The translations under genes were made by a program, and so were the position numbers. A stretch of 15,399 nt of DNA from Desulfobacterales bacterium. GTDB lineage: Bacteria > Desulfobacterota > Desulfobacteria > Desulfobacterales > UBA5852. Below the pieces are notes generated by a model. It made no database searches and was not told the origin of the DNA. It saw nothing but the letters and a program-made list of their open reading frames with translations. Below, one piece after another: positions 1 to 7,493 of the stretch (its first letter is position 1; each line of letters begins with the position of its first letter). The stretch is taken from positions 1 through 15,399 of the forward strand of contig JASJBQ010000088.1 of assembly GCA_030066455.1 (NCBI GenBank), written 5' to 3'.

Positions 1-1803
1 TTTGCTTTCGGTACGCTGCTGGTTTTAATGCTGGTCACCAGCGGGGTGGCGCTGATGGAACTGGAATCCACGACCACCGAACTGCTGGACTCTGAAAAGA
101 AATATTTTCCGATCGCCGAGGACGCGACCCAGATCGATCTGGAGCTGCTCATGGCGCGCCGGCACGAAAAGGATTATATCGCCCGCCAGGATCCCAAGTA
201 TTTGAAGCGCATGGAGGAAACCCTGGCCCGTCTCGACAAGCATCTTGCGCATGTCGAGACATCCGCCAAGACCCTGGGCATCACCACGATCACCGCTGAG
301 ATCGCGCAGGTGCGTACCAACCGCGCGACATATGAAAAAGCCTTCAACCAAGTGGCCGCCCTGATCCAGGCGCAGGGTGACAAGAGCTCCGGCATCCGCG
401 GTGACCTGCGCGGCTACGCCCACAAGCTGGAGAGCGCCATCAAGGAAACACCGTCACCCATGCTGATGAACGCGCTCATGGTGGACTACCTGATGATGCG
501 ACGCCACGAGAAGGATTTCATCCTGCGCCACGACGGGAAATACGTGGAAAAAGCCCGTAAAGTGGTCGCCAATTTCGAAGACCTGGATGACGAAGCGATT
601 TTCACCTATGCGAACCGTTACGTGGAGACGCTGGCCAAGCTGGCCGAGAACGTGTTTGCCTACGAGGCCGAGTATCCGGTCATGCGCAAGGCCGCCCATG
701 AAGTTGAAGTGGCCTCACAGAAAATCCGGAAAGCGGTCGCCGGTATCATTGCCGACCGGCAGGCCCACGTCGAATCCTTGAAGCACATGACCTTTTGGTT
801 TGTCTCCGGTCTGAGCGTTGTGACCTTTATCATCGGCGTGCTGCTGTCATTCTTCTCCGTGCGCGCCATTACCAAACCGGTCACGCGCATCATCGAAGGG
901 CTGCGTGATGGTTCGGACCAGGTGGCTTCGGCCGCATCGCAGGTCTCGGGCTCCAGCCAGCAGCTGGCCGAAGGTGCTTCCGAGCAGGCCGCCGCCATCG
1001 AAGAGACCTCTGCTTCGCTCGAAGAGATGGCCGCCATGACCCAGCAGAATGCCGACAACGCCGGCCAGGCCAACGGCCTTATGACCGACGCCAACCAGGT
1101 GGTGGACCAGGCCAACAGCGCCATGGGGCAATTGACCACGTCGATGGAAGAAATCTCCAAAGCCAGTGAAGAGACCCAAAAGATCGTCAAGACCATCGAC
1201 GAGATCGCGTTCCAGACCAACCTGCTGGCGCTGAACGCCGCCGTGGAGGCCGCCCGGGCGGGCGAGGCCGGCGCCGGTTTCGCCGTGGTGGCCGATGAGG
1301 TGCGCAATCTGGCCATGCGGGCAGCGGATGCGGCCCGGGACACGGCCGAGCTGATCGAGGATACCGTCAAGAAGATCGGCGACGGATCGAAAATGGTCAC
1401 GCAGACCAACACGGCTTTCTCACAGGTGGCTGACAGCTCGCGCAAGGTGGGTGAACTGGTCAGTGAGATTGCCGCCGCCTCCAACGAACAGGCCCAGGGG
1501 ATCGACCAGGTGAACAAGGCGGTGACCGAGATGGGGCAGGTGACCCAGCAGAATGCCGCCAGTGCCGAAGAATCGGCCAGTGCCTCCGAAGAAATGAGCG
1601 CTCAGGCCGAACAGATGCAGGGATTCGTAGGCGACCTGGTGGCTCTTGTAGAGGGAAACCGCAAGGTTGCCCTGACGCTCGAACGACCCGGAACGCAAGA
1701 ACCTTCGCCGGTTGCGTGCACGGCCAGTGAAGGGACGAAAGCGGTCCCGGCGCCGATGCAGGTCATGACCCTGGACGACAAGGAAGCTTTCAGCGATTAT
1801 TAG
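1..1803 (+). CDS. Methyl-accepting chemotaxis protein with HBM-type sensor (5' partial)
   Basis: Membrane chemoreceptor that passes ligand binding to a CheA/CheW array. The frame is open from base 1, so the N-terminus lies outside; 600 residues are visible, starting inside the first membrane helix. A periplasmic helical region follows (about 35-260) with two copies of an RRHEKD(Y/F)I-R-D-KY motif at about 53 and 167, typical of the helical bimodular (HBM) sensor of McpS-like receptors. The second membrane helix is about 263-286. The cytoplasmic signalling domain has the conserved hairpin tip [20 protein letters not shown] at about 401 and a methylation-type stretch ([16 protein letters not shown]) near 330. 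HAMP looks abbreviated: after [12 protein letters not shown] it goes directly into the methylation helices, without the usual GDL/DE(L/I)G part. No C-terminal CheR-tethering pentapeptide is seen (ends EAFSDY). cheW follows at 1887. The ligand cannot be read from sequence; some HBM receptors bind organic acids. Confidence 0.95.
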   Translation, partial: FAFGTLLVLMLVTSGVALMELESTTTELLDSEKKYFPIAEDATQIDLELLMARRHEKDYIARQDPKYLKRMEETLARLDKHLAHVETSAKTLGITTITAEIAQVRTNRATYEKAFNQVAALIQAQGDKSSGIRGDLRGYAHKLESAIKETPSPMLMNALMVDYLMMRRHEKDFILRHDGKYVEKARKVVANFEDLDDEAIFTYANRYVETLAKLAENVFAYEAEYPVMRKAAHEVEVASQKIRKAVAGIIADRQAHVESLKHMTFWFVSGLSVVTFIIGVLLSFFSVRAITKPVTRIIEGLRDGSDQVASAASQVSGSSQQLAEGASEQAAAIEETSASLEEMAAMTQQNADNAGQANGLMTDANQVVDQANSAMGQLTTSMEEISKASEETQKIVKTIDEIAFQTNLLALNAAVEAARAGEAGAGFAVVADEVRNLAMRAADAARDTAELIEDTVKKIGDGSKMVTQTNTAFSQVADSSRKVGELVSEIAAASNEQAQGIDQVNKAVTEMGQVTQQNAASAEESASASEEMSAQAEQMQGFVGDLVALVEGNRKVALTLERPGTQEPSPVACTASEGTKAVPAPMQVMTLDDKEAFSDY

Positions 1804-1823
1804 CCCACGTCTACCCCCCCGAT

Positions 1824-1857
1824 CGGCGGGTGGCTTTGGTTGTATCGCCGCCCGCCG
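1824..1857 (+). terminator. Strong hairpin between the receptor gene and cheW
   Basis: CGGCGGGTGGC (1824-1834) pairs with GCCGCCCGCCG (1847-1857) over 11 bp with one U-G wobble, around a 12-nt loop. No U-run follows, so a classical intrinsic terminator is not supported. It lies 20 nt after the receptor stop and 29 nt before the cheW start. A partial terminator, RNA-stability element or processing site between the two cistrons are all possible. Confidence 0.5.
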
Positions 1858-1886
1858 GCGCCCTCTTCTGCAAAAAGGACCGAACC

Positions 1887-2360
1887 ATGGAAAATTCCAA
1901 GGCAGGCAAATATCTGACATTCAAACTCGCCGATGAGGACTACGGCATCTCGCTGCTCAAGGTGCGCGAGATCATCGGCATGATGCCGATAACCAGCGTT
2001 CCGCGCACCCCCGCCTTCGTCAAGGGGGTGATCAATCTGCGGGGCAAGGTGATCCCGGTCACCGATCTGAGGCTGCGTTTCGACATGCCCGCAATCGACT
2101 ACAACGATCGCACCTGCATCATCGTGGTCGAGGTTGCCGGGCAGGAGAGCACGGTGCAGATGGGCATCGTGGTGGACGCTGTGACCGAAGTGCTGCCGGT
2201 GCAGGACCAGGAAATCGAGCCGGCACCCGAATTCGGGGCCAGTGTGGACACGCGCTACATTCTGGGCATGGCCAACATGGAAGGTGCGGTCAAGATCATG
2301 CTCGATATCGACCGGGTGCTCACGCAAGCGGAGATCGACGCCCTGGTCGAGGCCGCTTAG
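1887..2360 (+). CDS. cheW: Chemotaxis coupling protein CheW
   Basis: CheW is the cytoplasmic adaptor that links chemoreceptors to the CheA kinase. The 157-residue product is full length for a single CheW domain. It shows the family core: KYLTFKLADEDYGISLLKVREI near the N-terminus, then PAFVKGVINLRGKVIPVTDL and a VDAVTEVL segment. I chose the ATG at 1887 because AAAAAGGA lies just upstream (about 1872-1879) and the protein then begins at the usual CheW N-terminus. An upstream in-frame ATG at 1830 would add 19 residues without similarity and start inside the intergenic hairpin. It directly follows a chemoreceptor, so the two probably work together and may be co-transcribed. The C-terminus ends in a short helix (LTQAEIDALVEAA). 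The next gene converges from the other strand. Confidence 0.96.
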   Translation: MENSKAGKYLTFKLADEDYGISLLKVREIIGMMPITSVPRTPAFVKGVINLRGKVIPVTDLRLRFDMPAIDYNDRTCIIVVEVAGQESTVQMGIVVDAVTEVLPVQDQEIEPAPEFGASVDTRYILGMANMEGAVKIMLDIDRVLTQAEIDALVEAA

Positions 2361-2398
2361 GCCGAGTCATCAGGCGGGCCTCGCGGACAGCTGCAAGC

Positions 2399-5245
2399 CT
2401 AATCGTTCCCTGACGCGGGGCCCGGGTGAAGGGCTTGGTGTACGGTTTTGGCCAGCTCGCTGCGGGTGACGGGTTTCATGATCAGTGCCGTGATGCCCAA
2501 CTGCCCCGCAATCGGGGCCGTTACGACCTCACTGTATCCCGTGCAGAGGATGATCGGCACGACGGGGTTGCGCTTGCGAATTTCGGCGGCCAGCTGCACG
2601 CCGGTCACCTCCGGCATGGTCTGGTCGGTGATGATGAGGTCGAAGGCCTCCGGCGCGGCCATCATTCGATCGCGCGCCTCGACGCTGCTCCGGCAGGTCG
2701 TGACACGGTAGCCCAGACCCTCCAGATGCCTCTGGACAACTTCAAGAAACACAGCCTCGTCATCGATGCAGAAAATTCTCTGGTTCCGGCCGCGGGGGAG
2801 GCGGTAAGAGGGTTCGGCTCCCCGGGCACCGCTGCTCTTCGCCAACGGCAGGTAGACGGCGAAGGTGGTCCTTCCCGGGACGTTCTGTTCGACCGCGATC
2901 AAGCCGTTCAGGTTTTTGACGATACCAAAGGTCACCGCCAGCCCCAGGCCTGTGCCCTCCTGCTTTTCCTTGGTGGTGAAATAGGGCTCGAAAATGCGTT
3001 CCAGCAGGGCGTCCGGGATGCCGGGACCGGTATCGGCAATCGATATTTTAACATAATTACCGGGCGGAATGCTCAGGGACATGGCATACCGAGCTTCGTC
3101 AAGCCGCTGGTTTTCAAGAACGAACGTCAACGTTCCGCCGGTCGTGCGCATGGCATGAAACGCGTTGGTGCCCAGATTCATGATGACCTGGTGAAGCTGG
3201 GTGGCGTCGGCGACCACCGTGTCCCGTTTGGCGTTGAATTCGGCGCTGATCCGAATGGTTGCGGGCAGGGTGGATCGCAGCAGTTTGACCGCTTCTTTAA
3301 AGAGCGGGGTTGCCGCCAGCGGCGTCAGATCGGTATCGTCCCGGCGGCTGAACTGGAGAATTTGCTTTACCAGGGAACGGGCGCGGTGACAGGCATCCAC
3401 GATCCGTGACAGATAGCGCCTAAGGCCCTCCTGGGCCTTGTCCGTCTCCATCTGGCCCAGTTCGGCATATCCGAGAATTCCGGCAAGAATGTTATTGAAG
3501 TCGTGGGCGATGCCGCCGGTCAGCGTGCCGATGGTTTCCATCTTTTGGGTCTGCTGCAGTTGGGTTTCCAAATCGGCCTTCTCGGCCGTCAGCCGCTTTT
3601 CTTTGGTCACGTCGCGGACAAAAGCGCCCAGCGCCACGGGTTGACTGTCTTCGTCCGTAATGACCCATCCACGGGCGCTGATCAACACACTTGTGCCGCC
3701 CTTGTTGACGTATTCGATCTCCAGGGGCTCGTCGGTGACGAGGCCTCGCATCAAGTCCTGGATATTCTGCGCGATCCAGGCATGGTACCTGTCATTCACG
3801 AACATATGGTAAGGTTTGCCCTGCAATTCTTCCAGCCGATAGCCGGCCAGCTTTTGCAGACTGCGGTTGGCGTCAAGGATGCGCCCCTCCAGATCCACGA
3901 GGATGATGCCCTCCGGGTTGGAATTGAAAAAGGAGCGGAAGCGGTGCTCGTTTTCACGCAGGGCCTTATCGGCAAGCTTGCGTTCGGTAATATTGCGGCC
4001 GACGGACTGGATTTCGGTCAGTCGCCCGGCAGCGTCGAAAATGCCCCGGTCGGTCCACTCTTCCCATATGGGTTGGCTGTCAGGTCCCCATGTCAGAATA
4101 TCGTTGGCCTCTGTGGGATGGTCGGGGCTTAGGCGGGCGATGATCTCCAGGGCCTGGTCGTAGGCCGATTTGGAAAAGAGCGCTTCGATGTTGCGTCCGA
4201 TGATTTTGGCTTTGGGTTTTCCCTTGTAGCGGCAGTAGGCTTCGTTGGCGAAAATGACACGCCCCTCCGGTCTCCAGCGCAGAACGAATTCAGCCAGGTC
4301 CTCGACCACGGATCGATAGCGCTCCTCGCTTTTGACGAAAGCCTCTTCGGCCTGCCGGCGCTCGGCCAGTTCAGCTTCCAGCTTGGCGTCCACTTTGGCC
4401 TTGTCCAGCGCAATGGCCGCCAGTTCGGCAAAGCGATTCAGCAGCTCAAACTCATGGTCTTCGATCTGCCGGCCCTCCTTGGTGTGCAGGAAGCCGATGA
4501 CGCCGAGCAGCGAATCCTTGGACTTGAGGGGTACACCGGCGACGGAATAGACGGCATCCCAGGCCGCATCGGGATGGCGACCCGACCAATTCTGATAATT
4601 ATTGATCAGGATCGGGGTTTGGTCCTGCCAGACCTTGCCCACCAAGCCGTCGCCCTTTTTGATGGCGAAGCCAACGATCTCTCGGTAGAGCCCCTGGCCG
4701 ATTTTCAGCACGAGGGTATCGGTTTGCGCTTCATACTGGAAAAAATAACCGTGGCGGGTGTGCATCAATGCCAGGGTATGCTTCAACAGAATCTTGAGAA
4801 CTTCCAGCGGCGCAACCCGGCCGGCAACGGCCAGCATGATATCCTGAAGGGCCCGCATATAACTGGTCTGCCGGCGGCGTTCGGTATTTTCCCCCCGATA
4901 GGATCTCGCAGGCACCATTGTGCCGTCAATTGAAAGCAGCCGGCCATTCTTATCGCGGTTCGCCCTGGCCGTCAGGGTGCACGGCACACTCGCCCCGTCG
5001 CGGTGCTTGAAGCGTAGTTCAAAAGCGGTCGTTTCTTTTTCAATCCGGGACAGAAAAAGCGGCCAGGCTGAAGGATCGGGAAGAAAGGCAAGCGCGGGAA
5101 GCGCCATCACCGCCTGGGGTTCCGGGTATCCCAGGATATCGGCGGCCGCCGGGTTGAGGTCGACGAATCGGCCCTCGGGCGACATGCGGAAAACGCCCAC
5201 CGGGATGGTGTTCAGCAGGTCGCGGGCGACGGGGTTGTTTTCCAT
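2399..5245 (-). CDS. PAS/GAF hybrid sensor histidine kinase with C-terminal receiver
   Basis: Soluble multi-sensor hybrid kinase of 948 residues; no membrane segment is seen. Order: PAS about 8-115, GAF about 131-285, a short coiled coil about 275-305, PAS about 305-425 and PAS about 430-550. The HisKA domain has the phosphoacceptor His581 in GGIAHDFNNILAGILGY. The ATPase domain has an N box near Asn690/Asn694, DTGPGIP at 738-744, FEPYFTTK at 752 and GTGLGL at 764. The receiver (about 822-940) has acidic residues 828-830, phosphoacceptor Asp874 (IITDQTMPE), Thr902 and Lys924, so all catalytic parts look intact. The signal is unknown, and nothing shows a haem or flavin site in the PAS domains. 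It ends convergently with cheW, 38 nt away, so it is not co-transcribed with the chemotaxis genes. The ATG at 5245 lacks a clear Shine-Dalgarno site but places the first PAS domain correctly. No partner response regulator is adjacent. Confidence 0.95.
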   Translation of the reverse strand: MENNPVARDLLNTIPVGVFRMSPEGRFVDLNPAAADILGYPEPQAVMALPALAFLPDPSAWPLFLSRIEKETTAFELRFKHRDGASVPCTLTARANRDKNGRLLSIDGTMVPARSYRGENTERRRQTSYMRALQDIMLAVAGRVAPLEVLKILLKHTLALMHTRHGYFFQYEAQTDTLVLKIGQGLYREIVGFAIKKGDGLVGKVWQDQTPILINNYQNWSGRHPDAAWDAVYSVAGVPLKSKDSLLGVIGFLHTKEGRQIEDHEFELLNRFAELAAIALDKAKVDAKLEAELAERRQAEEAFVKSEERYRSVVEDLAEFVLRWRPEGRVIFANEAYCRYKGKPKAKIIGRNIEALFSKSAYDQALEIIARLSPDHPTEANDILTWGPDSQPIWEEWTDRGIFDAAGRLTEIQSVGRNITERKLADKALRENEHRFRSFFNSNPEGIILVDLEGRILDANRSLQKLAGYRLEELQGKPYHMFVNDRYHAWIAQNIQDLMRGLVTDEPLEIEYVNKGGTSVLISARGWVITDEDSQPVALGAFVRDVTKEKRLTAEKADLETQLQQTQKMETIGTLTGGIAHDFNNILAGILGYAELGQMETDKAQEGLRRYLSRIVDACHRARSLVKQILQFSRRDDTDLTPLAATPLFKEAVKLLRSTLPATIRISAEFNAKRDTVVADATQLHQVIMNLGTNAFHAMRTTGGTLTFVLENQRLDEARYAMSLSIPPGNYVKISIADTGPGIPDALLERIFEPYFTTKEKQEGTGLGLAVTFGIVKNLNGLIAVEQNVPGRTTFAVYLPLAKSSGARGAEPSYRLPRGRNQRIFCIDDEAVFLEVVQRHLEGLGYRVTTCRSSVEARDRMMAAPEAFDLIITDQTMPEVTGVQLAAEIRKRNPVVPIILCTGYSEVVTAPIAGQLGITALIMKPVTRSELAKTVHQALHPGPASGND

Positions 5246-5610
5246 GGGTGCGGCGTGATGGCTAAAGATACTCAGGCGTTAAAGGGTTCAGGCATATCGG
5301 CCTATTTGGCGCCCGGGTGCATGGGGCTTGAACCAAGTCCGGGAACGCCATGAAGGTTCGATGCGATGTCCTGTGTGTTTGGGCCTCATGCAAAGCATTA
5401 TAATGAAATATCAAATAAATTCAACAGGTTAAATTGAATTTGGGTGGATAGGTGGAAAGTGTATTGATTTCGACAGGTTGCCACCTTCGACCGCTCGGGC
5501 ACGGCTGCCGCCGTTGTCGCGGGCATCAGGTTGTCGTCAGCGCACCAGTGCTTAGTTTATTAAGTAAATATTTGCCCTGATGCCCTGGGAAAGATTGGAG
5601 GCAAGGCCTT
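5246..5610. other. Divergent intergenic region between the kinase and permease genes
   Basis: 365 bp without a supported gene. It contains the AT-rich island and kinase promoter near 5391-5440, a second AT-rich patch near 5551-5573 just before the permease gene, and the permease ribosome-binding site GGAGG (5597-5601, 9 nt before the ATG). I find no convincing -10/-35 pair for the permease and no recognisable metal-regulator operator. Confidence 0.6.
5397..5424 (-). promoter_or_regulatory. Predicted sigma70-type promoter for the hybrid kinase gene
   Basis: On the minus strand, TTGAAT (5419-5424) and TATAAT (5397-5402) are separated by 16 nt in an AT-rich island within GC-rich DNA. Transcription would start near 5390 and give a leader of about 145 nt to the ATG at 5245. 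The -10 lies in the perfect palindrome CATTATAATG (5396-5405), so the plus strand also carries TATAAT (5399-5404), but no good -35 precedes it. Prediction from consensus match only. Confidence 0.5.
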
Positions 5611-6765
5611 ATGCTCGATGTGTTCGTCACGGTTCTGTTCGAAAGCTGGCGGGTTCTGTTGGAAGCATCCGTGTTCATTCTGATCGGATTGACGGCGGCC
5701 GGTTTGATCCGGGTCTTCCTAAGCGCGGACGCCGTCGCCCGGCATCTGGGCCGGGGGCGCTTTCTGCCGGTCATCAAGGCGTCGCTGCTGGGCATTCCGC
5801 TACCGCTGTGAAGCTGCGGTGTTCTGCCGGCAGCCGTGTCGCTGCACCAGCAAGGGGCCAACAAAGGGGCCGTCACTTCTTTTCTGATCTCGACGCCCGA
5901 GTCGGGCGCCGATTCCATCGCGATTACCTATGCACTGCTGGATCCGATCATGACCGTGGTGCGCCCTCTGGCGGCTTTCCTGACCGCCTTTACCGCTGGC
6001 ATTGCGGTCAATCACACGGCGTCGGACGCGACCTCGGCTTCGACCGCTGCGACGTCTGCTAGCCCCCTGGAACACTCTCCAAAACGGCCGGGGCCCGCAT
6101 TCAAAACCGCTTGCGCTGCGACCGGGAGAAGAGCGGTGCGGGAGCTGCGCTTTGCTTTCACGGACTTTTGGGCGGACATGGCGCCGGCGTTTTTTGTCGG
6201 GGTATTGCTGGCCGGTATGATCTCCGCCCTGATACCGGCGCAGTTGCTAACGGCATACCTCGGCGGCGGAATAGCGGCCATGCTGATCATGCTGGCTGCC
6301 GGGATACCGCTTTACATCTGTGCCAGCGCATCCACGCCCATCGCTGCCGCCCTGATCCTGAAAGGGGTCAGCCCGGGGGCGGCCCTGGTCTTTCTTCTGG
6401 CCGGGCCGGCCACCAATGCGGCGGCCCTGGCGGTCGTGCTGCGAACCCTGGGCCGACGCACAACGCTGATCTACCTTGGATCCATCGCTGGATGCGCGCT
6501 GCTTTGCGGCGTGCTGGTGGATGTGCTCTACACGGCTTTGGGGCTGGACGCCGTGGCCGCAGCCGGGCAGGCGGGGGAGGCGATCCCTGCAGGGATGGCG
6601 CAGGCCGCTGCGGTCGGCTTGCTGGTGACAACCGCATTCGGCCTCGGTCGCAAATATGTCCATAAAGCCGAAACGGAGGGGGGGTCTTCCGAGGGCCGGG
6701 CCGCCGGTCTTTCGATCCGGCCTCATCCCCGGGCGGTGGGCCGACCGCCCCAAGGCCCCACCTGA
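5611..6765 (+). CDS. SO_0444-type (DUF318/ArsP-like) metal permease, probable selenoprotein (TGA 5809-5811 = Sec67)
   Basis: Inner-membrane permease related to the SO_0444 Cu/Zn efflux and ArsP/DUF318 families; 384 residues if TGA at codon 67 is read as selenocysteine. The frame is open either side of that single TGA, and the protein matches the family across it: GIPLPL-U-SCGVLPAAVSLHQQGA, then TSFLISTPESGADS. Relatives have Cys at the U position (CSCG), so Sec67-Ser-Cys69 replaces CxC. The two halves are internally duplicated: GIPLPLU (61-67) aligns with GIPLYIC (231-237), and LISTPESGADS with a matching LLAGPATNAAA segment. The intact C-terminal half argues against simple decay. A Cys-poor linker (about 135-175) joins the halves. 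The start has GGAGG nine bases upstream. No metal regulator is adjacent, so the substrate (Cu, Zn, As or other) is open. Alternative: a one-base nonsense mutation or sequencing error (TGC/TGT to TGA). Confidence 0.85.
5809..5848 (+). promoter_or_regulatory. Candidate bacterial SECIS element after the in-frame TGA
   Basis: Downstream of TGA 5809-5811, GCAGC (5830-5834) pairs with GCTGC (5841-5845) around the six-base loop CGTGTC, with G as second loop base. An outer GGT/ACC pairing (5818-5820 with 5846-5848) can extend it. The apical loop starts 23 nt after the TGA. As I recall the published bSECIS rules, the loop lies 16-37 nt after UGA and has a G among its first two bases, so this fits. A competing hairpin, GCTGC (5813-5817) with the same GCAGC, is also possible. 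No folding was computed. Confidence 0.55.
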
Positions 6766-6807
6766 GATTGTCCCTGACGCGATCGGTCGATCGCTCGCAA
6801 CAATCTC
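6764..6807 (+). terminator. Nested inverted repeat at the permease stop codon
   Basis: GAGATTGT (6764-6771) pairs with ACAATCTC (6800-6807). Inside it, GCGATCG (6779-6785) pairs with CGATCGC (6788-6794). The outer arm begins within the permease stop codon (6763-6765). There is no following T-run, so it may be a 3'-end stabiliser or a factor-dependent end rather than a classical terminator. Confidence 0.4.
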
Positions 6808-7082
6808 CAAGATCAGGCGTCATCGCGATCAAACGCCCGAGCCTGCGAAGTTCGGCCGCCGATCCATTCAGCGCTATCGACGTTGCCGGACGATGGCTGA
6901 AATCCGGCATCACCCAATTTTCCGACTCCGGTTTTATCAGGTTCACCGGCCCCTTGAAGTGAGATGGCAGAGAAAATAGGAGGGATTTGCCATCAATGCG
7001 CCCTGAAACTTCCTGCCTTGCGAATCTGGTATTTGCAACTAATATCTAAAGAACAAAATTTTTATTCATTAAAGGTGATGAC
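6766..7082. other. Intergenic region upstream of the first small gene
   Basis: About 317 bp without a supported long gene. The left part holds the nested inverted repeat. A smaller GCCGGA/TCCGGC inverted repeat lies near 6886-6910. The right part turns AT-rich (about 7029-7072) and holds the predicted promoter and ribosome-binding site of the next gene. A possible 17-residue ORF at 6996-7049 follows AGGAGGG (6979-6985). Confidence 0.5.
7018..7045 (+). promoter_or_regulatory. Predicted sigma70-like promoter for the 65-residue protein gene
   Basis: TTGCGA (7018-7023) and TAATAT (7040-7045), each matching consensus at four of six bases, are separated by 16 nt. They stand at the edge of an AT-rich stretch, 37 nt before the ATG at 7083. 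Weak prediction. Confidence 0.35.
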
Positions 7083-7280
7083 ATGGTTTGTAGTCTCGAT
7101 ACTCAAATGACTCCCGAAATGCATCAAAAGATTACTGCGCTGGAACAAGATCTGGGCAAAATTCTGCTGGCATTCCGTTGCCACGACATGAGGCCTTCCG
7201 AACTCAGCCAAAGCGAGCTTCAGAAAGTCAGAGAGGTTGAAACTCAGTTGGGTCTATCCCTCGTTGCGGTGGACGCCTGA
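7083..7280 (+). CDS. Small hypothetical protein, 65 residues
   Basis: I do not recognise this protein. It has no signal peptide or membrane segment. It looks mostly helical, with a charged central region and two Cys (positions 3 and 33). The C-terminal half (SQSELQKVREVETQLGLSLVAV) reads as a helix followed by a short hydrophobic strand. The case for a real gene is the ATG with AAAGGTGA (7071-7078) at suitable spacing, a plausible promoter upstream and an ordinary composition. The next small gene starts 213 bp later with its own possible promoter, so the two need not be co-transcribed. Similar short proteins may exist in related bacteria, but I cannot test that here. Confidence 0.6.
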   Translation: MVCSLDTQMTPEMHQKITALEQDLGKILLAFRCHDMRPSELSQSELQKVREVETQLGLSLVAVDA

Positions 7281-7390
7281 TCAGAACCATTTGCAGACAT
7301 GACGCTTTCCAGGACGACATGACACCTACGGCAGATGTTAAGCGATCAACTGCACACCCGTGCGCCATCTCCTCGTTGGTCAACATCAAA

Positions 7391-7419
7391 TTGTGTGTAT
7401 ACACTCTGGTTCATATACC
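7391..7419 (+). promoter_or_regulatory. Possible promoter with a palindrome in its spacer
   Basis: TTGTGT (7391-7396) and TATACC (7414-7419) are 17 nt apart, with the perfect 10-bp palindrome GTGTATACAC (7395-7404) overlapping the -35 end and spacer. This could drive the gene at 7494 under a dimeric regulator binding the palindrome. The promoter match is weak and no regulator is known. Confidence 0.25.
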
Positions 7420-7493
7420 CACTGGAGACTGGCACTCTTGGTCCTCGAAAATTACAATGGACAAATAACATCCAAAACCCCAAGGAGGCAGCA

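Noticed and set aside
1830..1886. Extended N-terminus of CheW from the ATG at 1830
   Set aside because: It lies in the intergenic hairpin, has no ribosome-binding site and adds residues unlike CheW; 1887 has AAAAAGGA upstream.
2426..3409. Long open frame on the plus strand opposite the histidine kinase
   Set aside because: It is a shadow of the GC-rich kinase gene, with no recognisable domain; the minus-strand frame carries all kinase and receiver motifs.
5836..6765. Separate permease gene starting at GTG 5836
   Set aside because: It would remove the first membrane helices and the CxCG motif. The frame is continuous with 5611-5811 apart from one TGA at a conserved Cys position, so one Sec-containing gene is the better reading.
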